Source: JB111 sp049856295 (lineage in GTDB: Bacteria; Actinomycetota; Actinomycetes; Actinomycetales; Actinomycetaceae). Taken from it: DNA of 64,000 bases. Positions 59,304-64,000 of this stretch are shown in pieces (position 1 is the stretch's first letter; every line of letters begins with the position of its first letter). Both the position numbers and the translations under genes were made by a program. Under the pieces are notes generated by a model that did no database searches, was not told where the DNA came from, and worked only from the letters and a program-made list of their open reading frames with translations. Where the stretch lies: assembly GCF_049856295.1 (NCBI RefSeq), contig NZ_JBNDMZ010000001.1, forward strand, positions 1-64,000, given 5' to 3'.

Positions 59304-59863
59304 GAGTGGTCCTCGTCGTTGGTGGATGTGTGGCGGCGCGTTGCGCGCGGCCCCGTCCGGAGCGCACGGAGGATCCCGTCGAGGCTGTCCCAGATCGCGA
59401 CCACCGTGACGAGGAGCAGGAGCAGCTCGGTCAGGTCCGCTACGTCGGTGCGGGTCCCGGCCGTGGCTCCGGCCGGCACGGGGGAGAGGAGCGTGCCCTC
59501 CACCGCCAGCACGACGACCGACACGGCCCCGGCGCCGTTGGCGACGGTGTTGACGAGGGCCACCGGCATCGTCCACCGCCGTCGCGCCCAGGCCACCGCG
59601 CTGCAGACCAGGCTGACGGCGAGGGTGCCCACGAGGACGGCCTTCCCCGCCGGGTGAAGCCCCGGGTCGAGGACCTGGAGCTGCTGGCCGTCGTCGGCGA
59701 CGCCGGCGAACTGCCACACGAGCACCGCGAGCAGGGCCATGCCGAAGACGATCGAAGTCACGAGGCCCGTCGGGCGCCGGTCGGTCCCGGGGCGGTGACG
59801 ACTGCTCCCACTCGCCGACCTGCCGGGCTGCGCCGCAGGGTACTGGTTCGTCACCATGGTCAC
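59300..59863 (-). CDS. Four-span membrane protein of unknown function
   Basis: 187 residues from GTG 59863, which overlaps the upstream stop (GTGA); ATG 59857 is an alternative. A polar N-terminus of about 40 residues is followed by hydrophobic segments near TSIVFGMALLAVLVWQFAG, AVLVGTLAVSLVCSAVAW, MPVALVNTVANGAGAVSVVV and LTELLLLLVTVVAIW. No named domain recognised. It is coupled on both sides to the HXXEE protein and the hydrolase. Confidence 0.7.
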   Translation of the reverse strand: MTMVTNQYPAAQPGRSASGSSRHRPGTDRRPTGLVTSIVFGMALLAVLVWQFAGVADDGQQLQVLDPGLHPAGKAVLVGTLAVSLVCSAVAWARRRWTMPVALVNTVANGAGAVSVVVLAVEGTLLSPVPAGATAGTRTDVADLTELLLLLVTVVAIWDSLDGILRALRTGPRATRRHTSTNDEDHS

Positions 59864-60408
59864 GCCACCCGCCCGACGAGCGCGGTGAGCACGGCCGCCA
59901 GGGCGAAGGCGCCGGCGGTGAGGCCGACGGCGGCCAGAGTCGCGAGCGTCACGGTCGACGACGTCCAGCGCACCGGAGGAAGCTCGCGGGACACGAGCGT
60001 CCCGAGCGGGAGCAGCAGGGCGACGCCGCTGACGAGGCCGGGCATCGGGCTCCAGGAGAGCAGGCTCAGCACGACGTGGCCGGCGCCGTTGACCATCAGC
60101 GCACAGGCGACGCACGCCAGCACGGTGGCGCTCCAGCGCGGCCGGGTGCCGACGGCGACGGCGGCGAGGCCGAGCACGGCGAGCGTGACGAGGGCGAGCA
60201 CGAGCGCAAACTCGGCCGGATCACCGTGCAGGGAGCGTCCCGGCAGCCAGGGGTGCTCGGCGATCCAGCCCGTCATGTCCAGCAGGCACTCCTCGGTGTT
60301 GTGCAGGACGACGGCTAGAGCCGTTGCGCCCCACAGCTGTGACTGGCGGCGGTGCCCGGCCCCCGGCGGCTTGTCCGTTCGTGCGGGTGTTGTGACCATC
60401 AGTTCCAT
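59860..60408 (-). CDS. HXXEE-domain membrane protein
   Basis: 182 residues, about five membrane segments. HNTEE (His36-Glu40) at the start of the first span is the signature of the HXXEE family, polytopic proteins of unknown activity whose His/Glu residues suggest metal or enzymatic function inside the bilayer. It is the first gene of the operon, divergent from the TetR regulator with 51 bp between the starts. A second ATG three codons in is possible. Confidence 0.8.
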   Translation of the reverse strand: MELMVTTPARTDKPPGAGHRRQSQLWGATALAVVLHNTEECLLDMTGWIAEHPWLPGRSLHGDPAEFALVLALVTLAVLGLAAVAVGTRPRWSATVLACVACALMVNGAGHVVLSLLSWSPMPGLVSGVALLLPLGTLVSRELPPVRWTSSTVTLATLAAVGLTAGAFALAAVLTALVGRVA

Positions 60409-60412
60409 AGGG

Positions 60413-60439
60413 CGACCTTACGTTCGTATTGGAAGGTCG
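60413..60439. promoter_or_regulatory. Candidate TetR operator between the HXXEE operon and its regulator
   Basis: CGACCTT (60413-60419) and AAGGTCG (60433-60439) form a 7-bp inverted repeat around 13 nt that itself contains TACG-TT-CGTA. The intergenic space is only 51 bp, so the site must overlap both promoters. Confidence 0.5.
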
Positions 60440-60459
60440 TGCGACTGTATTGTCTACCC

Positions 60460-61092
60460 ATGGCAGATGCAAGGGACGGCAGGCACAGGCTGGCCGAGGC
60501 GCTCACCCGGGTGGTCGCTCGAGAGGGGATCACGGGGGTCAGCGTGCGAGCGGTGGCGGCGGAGGCCGGCGTCAGCGGTGGCGCCGTGCAGCACCACTTC
60601 CGTACTCGGGCCGAGATGATCCGGTTCGCGATGGAGTGGATCTCCGACGGGGTGGAGCACCGACTGTCACGGGTCGCCCGGTGGGGCGACGTGGAGGAGT
60701 GGACCCGGGAGATCCTCCTGGAGCTGCTACCGCTCGACGAGCAGAGACAGCGCGAGCACGCGGTGTGGCTGGCCTTTGTCGCACACGCCGCGACCGACCC
60801 CTCGCTGGCGGACCTGAGAAACCGCACGAACGAGAAGCTGCTCGAGATGTACGCCCGGATCGTCCGGGCGCGGCGCTCTCTCCCACCCACCTCCGCTGTC
60901 GAGGAGCCGGTTGTGACGACGATGGACGGTCAGGTCGATGACGTCGACGAGGACGCGATGCTCCTGCAGGCGCTGCTGGACGGGCTGTCGCTCCACCTGA
61001 CCGAGATGCAGCCCGACGAGGCGCAGCGGCGCGGGCCGGCATTGCTCGATCGGTTCCTGGAGCTCGTGGTCGACATCTCGACGCCGGCCTGA
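60460..61092 (+). CDS. TetR-family regulator
   Basis: 210 residues from ATG 60460. The HTH is at about 8-55 (RLAEALTRVVAREGITGVSV, then AAEAGVSGGAVQHHF). No ribosome site is seen immediately upstream, so the mRNA may be leaderless or very short-leadered. The C-terminal ligand domain is helical; the Val/Asp-rich loop near 150-165 is an insertion. By position it controls the divergent HXXEE/membrane protein/hydrolase operon. Confidence 0.88.
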   Translation: MADARDGRHRLAEALTRVVAREGITGVSVRAVAAEAGVSGGAVQHHFRTRAEMIRFAMEWISDGVEHRLSRVARWGDVEEWTREILLELLPLDEQRQREHAVWLAFVAHAATDPSLADLRNRTNEKLLEMYARIVRARRSLPPTSAVEEPVVTTMDGQVDDVDEDAMLLQALLDGLSLHLTEMQPDEAQRRGPALLDRFLELVVDISTPA

Positions 61093-61220
61093 GTCGACGG
61101 ACATGGTCACGCGTTCTCGGTGACCTGTCGTCCGCGCGATCGGACCCGGCCGGTCGTGTGGCAAGGTGTCCGTCGTCGATGACGGTGTCGTCGTGCCGGC
61201 CGGATCGGGGCGATGGTCGC

Positions 61221-61412
61221 TCAGATCCGGTCGCGCGGTGCGTCGTCCGGCTCGTCCGGCTTTCCCAGGTAGCCGACCGAGATCCAGGCGATGGCGACGA
61301 CCGCCCCACCGATGATGGCGTAGGTGCCGCGTGACTCCTCGAACACGATGAACCCGGCACCGAAGAGGATGCTGACGACGAGGGCGATGTAGGCCAGTGT
61401 CTTTCTGCTCAT
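61221..61412 (-). CDS. Small two-span membrane protein
   Basis: 63 residues. Two hydrophobic segments (about 6-24 LAYIALVVSILFGAGFIVF and 31-49 YAIIGGAVVAIAWISVGYL) are joined by an acidic/basic turn, with a charged C-terminus GKPDEPDDAPRDRI. Good codon bias for the genome. Function unknown. Confidence 0.6.
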   Translation of the reverse strand: MSRKTLAYIALVVSILFGAGFIVFEESRGTYAIIGGAVVAIAWISVGYLGKPDEPDDAPRDRI

Positions 61413-61522
61413 GACAGCAGCATGGCAGTGACCGACCTCTCCGATCGCTGACAGGTGTCACCGGCTGGTGGGTGCCTCTGTCAGCGGCCGTCATGCCCCC
61501 GGCCCGGCCCGGCCCGGCCCGG

Positions 61523-61900
61523 TCACGTCGTCGTCGGCCGCTCCGGCCCGAGGTAGGTCCAGCGGCCCTCCTCGCGGACGAACCGCGACCGCTCGTGCTG
61601 GACGCCCACCCCGCCGCCGGGCTCGCGGTAGGTGGCCCGGAACTCGACGACGCCCTCGGTGTCGTCGCGACCGCCCGCCACCCTGTCGACGATCTGGAGC
61701 CCGCGCCACGCCGGGTTGTCGTCGAGGGGGAGGGACGCCGGCCGGGTCGAGTGGTGCCACGAGGCGAGCAGCCAGGCGGCGTCCGCGTCGCGGAACGCGG
61801 CGAAGCGCGAGCGCATGAGGGCCTCCGCCGTCTCGGGCCAGGGGTGCTCGGCGTCGTCGGAGATCGAACCCTCGCCGTGGATCGACCCGTCGTCGGTCAT
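61523..61900 (-). CDS. YchJ/UPF0225-like NTF2-fold protein lacking SEC-C ends
   Basis: 125 residues. ETAEALMRSRFAAFRDADAAWLLASWH, followed by RGLQIVDRVAGG, GVVEFRATYR and HERSRFVREEGRWTYLGP, is the central domain of the YchJ family. The zinc-binding Cys motif (CPCGSG) that normally precedes it is absent, and the N-terminus is an acidic 20-residue stretch instead. Function unknown. The small gene at 61916-62089 ends 15 nt upstream of it on the same strand. Confidence 0.75.
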   Translation of the reverse strand: MTDDGSIHGEGSISDDAEHPWPETAEALMRSRFAAFRDADAAWLLASWHHSTRPASLPLDDNPAWRGLQIVDRVAGGRDDTEGVVEFRATYREPGGGVGVQHERSRFVREEGRWTYLGPERPTTT

Positions 61901-61915
61901 GGTCGCCTCGGCCAG

Positions 61916-62089
61916 TCAGGTCGACGTGCCGCCGCGGCCCTCGTCGTCGGGCTCGGCACGCAGCTGGTCCGCGATCTCCTCCTCGGGGCGTGGCGCGAGG
62001 TCCTGGTCGGACTCGACGACCGGCACGCTCGGCTCACCCGTCGCGGACAGGTGCTCGTGGGGGTGGTTCGGGTGCGCTGGGGATGACAT
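61916..62089 (-). CDS. Small acidic hypothetical protein
   Basis: 57 residues from an ATG with a strong GGAGGAG ribosome site. Polar and Pro/Glu/His-rich, no membrane segment, predicted disordered (begins MSSPAHPNHPHEHLS). The ribosome site and 15-nt spacing to the YchJ-like gene support expression as a two-gene unit. Function unknown. Confidence 0.5.
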   Translation of the reverse strand: MSSPAHPNHPHEHLSATGEPSVPVVESDQDLAPRPEEEIADQLRAEPDDEGRGGTST

Positions 62090-62203
62090 GTCTGCTCCTC
62101 CTGGGGGCGAGCCGTCCACGCTACTCCGCCGTTCGTGCGGACGCCTCGACGGCCTGACCGGTCACGGGATGACCGCGCAGGCAGTGTCGGGTGACGATGG
62201 AGC

Positions 62204-63043
62204 ATGGCGATCTTCCCCAAGACCGACGAACCCGGCACCCTCGCGTTCGAGACCGCCGGCCTGCGCTGGCTCGCGGAGGCGCAGCCCGAGGGTGGGGCGC
62301 CCGTCGTCGAGATCGTCGCCGAGGGGAAGGGGTGGGTCGACCTCGTCCTGCTCGAGCATGCCCCCGCCACCGCGGAGGCTGCGGCGGCCTTCGGACGCGG
62401 GCTCGCCCGGACCCACGCCGCCGGCGCGCCGTCGCTCGGCTGCGCCCCGCCCGGCTGGACCGGTCAGCCGCCCCGCAGCTCCGGACCGATGCCGCTGCAC
62501 GACCACGACGCCGACCCCGTGTTCGCCACGTGGGGCGAGTTCTACGCGGAGTACCAGGTCAGGCCGTACGCGCGGCGGGCGGTCGCGCAGGGATCGATCG
62601 ACGACGACGGGGCGCGCGTGCTCGAGCGCCTCTCCGACCGGCTCGCGGACGGGCGGTTCGACGCCGACCAGCCCGCGCTCGTCGGCGGGGGAGTCGCGCG
62701 GCTGCACGGTGACCTGTGGGGCGGCAACGTCGTGTGGGCGGCGAGCCCGGCGGACGGCGAGGGGGCGCGTGCGGAGGCTGACCCCGCGAGCGGCGTGCAG
62801 GGTGTCCTCATCGACCCGACCTCGCACGGCGGCCACGCGGAGACCGATCTCGCGGCGCTGGACGTCTTCGGTGTCGACCGGCTCGACGACATCCTCGCCG
62901 GGTACCAGGAGGTCTCGCCGCTCGCCGACGGGTGGCGCGAGCGGGTCGGGCTCCACCAGGTGACGATGCTCGTCATGCACGCGGTGATCTTCGGCGGGCA
63001 CTACGGCCCGGCGACGGTCGAGGTGGCCCGCAGGTACCTCTGA
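62204..63043 (+). CDS. Fructosamine/ketosamine-3-kinase family protein
   Basis: 279 residues. APH-like kinase fold: the catalytic loop is LHGDLWGGNVVW, the metal-binding motif is LIDPTSHGGHAETDLA, and WGEFYAEYQVRPYAR and the C-terminal GYQEVSPLADGWRERV are family marks. Members phosphorylate fructosamines or other ketosamines and so reverse protein glycation. The N-lobe is somewhat short (K and E of the ATP site are not obvious). Single gene. Confidence 0.88.
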   Translation: MAIFPKTDEPGTLAFETAGLRWLAEAQPEGGAPVVEIVAEGKGWVDLVLLEHAPATAEAAAAFGRGLARTHAAGAPSLGCAPPGWTGQPPRSSGPMPLHDHDADPVFATWGEFYAEYQVRPYARRAVAQGSIDDDGARVLERLSDRLADGRFDADQPALVGGGVARLHGDLWGGNVVWAASPADGEGARAEADPASGVQGVLIDPTSHGGHAETDLAALDVFGVDRLDDILAGYQEVSPLADGWRERVGLHQVTMLVMHAVIFGGHYGPATVEVARRYL

Positions 63044-63129
63044 CGCGTCCCGGGGGCGTCGCCGCGCCGCGCGCTGCGTGCTGCTCAGTCGGAGGTCGGC
63101 TCCGACTCCCCGGCCGGTACGGTCGACGC

Positions 63130-63390
63130 GTGGGTAGCACGAACGGCGGGAAGCGCCCCGGGTGGGCGGCTCGCATCCGCCGTCACCCCGTCGTCGTCCG
63201 TATCGGTGTCTTCGGTGAGGTCCTCACGGTCCTTGGGTATCTGCTGCTCGTCGTCGCACTCGTCTGGTGGCTCGTCAGTCTGACCGGCGTCGTCGGTGCC
63301 GGCGGTGCTCTCGCGGTCGCGGTCCTCGGGGGCGTGCTGTGGGCCGTCGGCGGCACCCTTGCTTCGGTCACGGGGGTCTCGGACAGCTGA
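63130..63390 (+). CDS. Small two-span membrane protein
   Basis: 86 residues from GTG 63130. A basic N-terminus (RPGWAARIRRHP) is followed by two hydrophobic segments (about 31-52 LTVLGYLLLVVALVWWLVSL and 56-78). No ribosome site is apparent, so the transcript may be leaderless, which is common in actinobacteria. Function unknown. Confidence 0.5.
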   Translation: MGSTNGGKRPGWAARIRRHPVVVRIGVFGEVLTVLGYLLLVVALVWWLVSLTGVVGAGGALAVAVLGGVLWAVGGTLASVTGVSDS

Positions 63391-63559
63391 GCCGGTCGCA
63401 GGGCCCGGCACGCAGCCTCGTCCGCCGGCGAATCCTCCGCGTCCAGGACAGTGCCGCGCGGTCCGCGCCGTTGTGCCCACGGTAGCGAGGCCCAGGGGGC
63501 TTGCCGCAAGAGCCCCCCTGTGTGCCATGCTCCGCGCTTTCCGACAGAGGGGGACGAGC

Positions 63560-64000
63560 ATGAACAGGCGCGATGTGGTGATCGTCGGATGCGGGCCGAC
63601 GGGCATGATGCTGGCGGCGGAGCTTCGGCTCGCCGGGATCGATCCGTTGGTCGTCGAGCGGCGTGAGACGCAGGATCTGGCGGGCTCGCGCGGCGGCGGC
63701 TTCCATGCGCGCACGATCGAGGTGCTCGACCAGCGGGGCGTCGCCGATCGGTTCCTCGCCGAGGGCACGCGCATCGAACGGGCGATGCTCGGGGCGACGT
63801 CGCTCGACCTCGGCGTGCTGCCCAGCCGGCACCCGTACACGCTCGCCCTGTTCCAGAACCACGTCGAACGGATCCTGGCCGGGTGGCTCGAGGAGCTGGG
63901 CGTCGCGATCCGGCGTGGGGTCGACGTCGAGGGCGTCTCCCAGGACGACGACGGCGCTGACGTCCGGCTCGCCTCGGGGGAGACCCTGCGGGCGGGGTAC
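63560..64000 (+). CDS. FAD-dependent aromatic hydroxylase/monooxygenase (cut by window end)
   Basis: 147 residues visible, no stop. Starts MNRRDVVIVGCGPTGMMLAAEL, the FAD-binding GxGxxG motif of group A flavoprotein monooxygenases. FHARTIEVLDQRGVADRFL and the later PYTLALFQNHVERILAGWLEELGV and VSQDDDG are close to rifampin monooxygenase (Rox) and polyketide/phenol hydroxylases. The substrate cannot be decided without the rest. A GAGGGGG ribosome site precedes the ATG. Confidence 0.85.
   Translation, partial: MNRRDVVIVGCGPTGMMLAAELRLAGIDPLVVERRETQDLAGSRGGGFHARTIEVLDQRGVADRFLAEGTRIERAMLGATSLDLGVLPSRHPYTLALFQNHVERILAGWLEELGVAIRRGVDVEGVSQDDDGADVRLASGETLRAGY

Overview
The window is 64 kb of very GC-rich DNA. 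It has actinobacterial gene order, frequent GTG starts, chains of 1-4 nt gene overlaps, and GC-rich hairpin terminators that mostly lack U-tracts. The conserved blocks are ltbR-leuCD-murA, ddl-DUF3515-thiL-rpmB-recG-rsmD-coaD, sepIVA-yceD-rnc-mutM, rne-rplU-rpmA-obg-proB and nadD-rsfS-gpgP. They point to Actinomycetota, most likely Micrococcales. The family (for example Cellulomonadaceae-like) is a guess from gene order only.

Layout. 1-1.7 kb: the tail of a repeat protein and a conserved hypothetical. 1.7-5.7 kb: an FAA hydrolase, glutamyl-tRNA synthetase and the tRNA-Gln/Glu/Glu cluster it probably serves, then the IclR-type leucine regulator. 5.7-9.5 kb: leuCD and murA. 9.6-13.9 kb: an ABC-2 exporter with its own two-component system, lying between murA and plsC where I would expect continuous core synteny. 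14-21.5 kb: plsC, lipoproteins, ddl, thiL, rpmB, recG. 21.5-28.2 kb: an ABC/DUF6297 pair, then six overlapping genes for rRNA modification, CoA synthesis, septation, RNase III and DNA repair. 28.3-30.2 kb: a TetR gene and a divergent reductase sharing twin operators. 30.2-39 kb: a DosR/DosS-like hypoxia two-component pair beside cytochrome bd oxidase (cydABDC). 39.4-48.8 kb: RNase E/G, L21, L27, Obg, ProB. 48.9-50.4 kb: a SAM-IV riboswitch followed by a Met/Cys-rich leader ORF and a degenerate flavin-monooxygenase-like gene. 50.4-57.5 kb: an assembly gap, trxA, proA, nadD, rsfS, gpgP and an SDR. 57.7-64 kb: tRNA-Ala followed by an accessory stretch (RidA, a TetR-controlled hydrolase/HXXEE membrane operon, small membrane proteins, a fructosamine-kinase-like protein, a cut-off FAD monooxygenase).

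The most interesting non-coding signals are the stacked SAM-IV riboswitch and MMMCM leader peptide (48.9-49.2 kb), the two 19-bp operators 30 bp apart at 29.35 kb, a DosR-box-like palindrome upstream of cydA, and a family of AACCGCAATCTCGA repeats at two intergenic sites. No CRISPR array, prophage, insertion sequence or rRNA was seen. All assignments are by eye; no database search was run.
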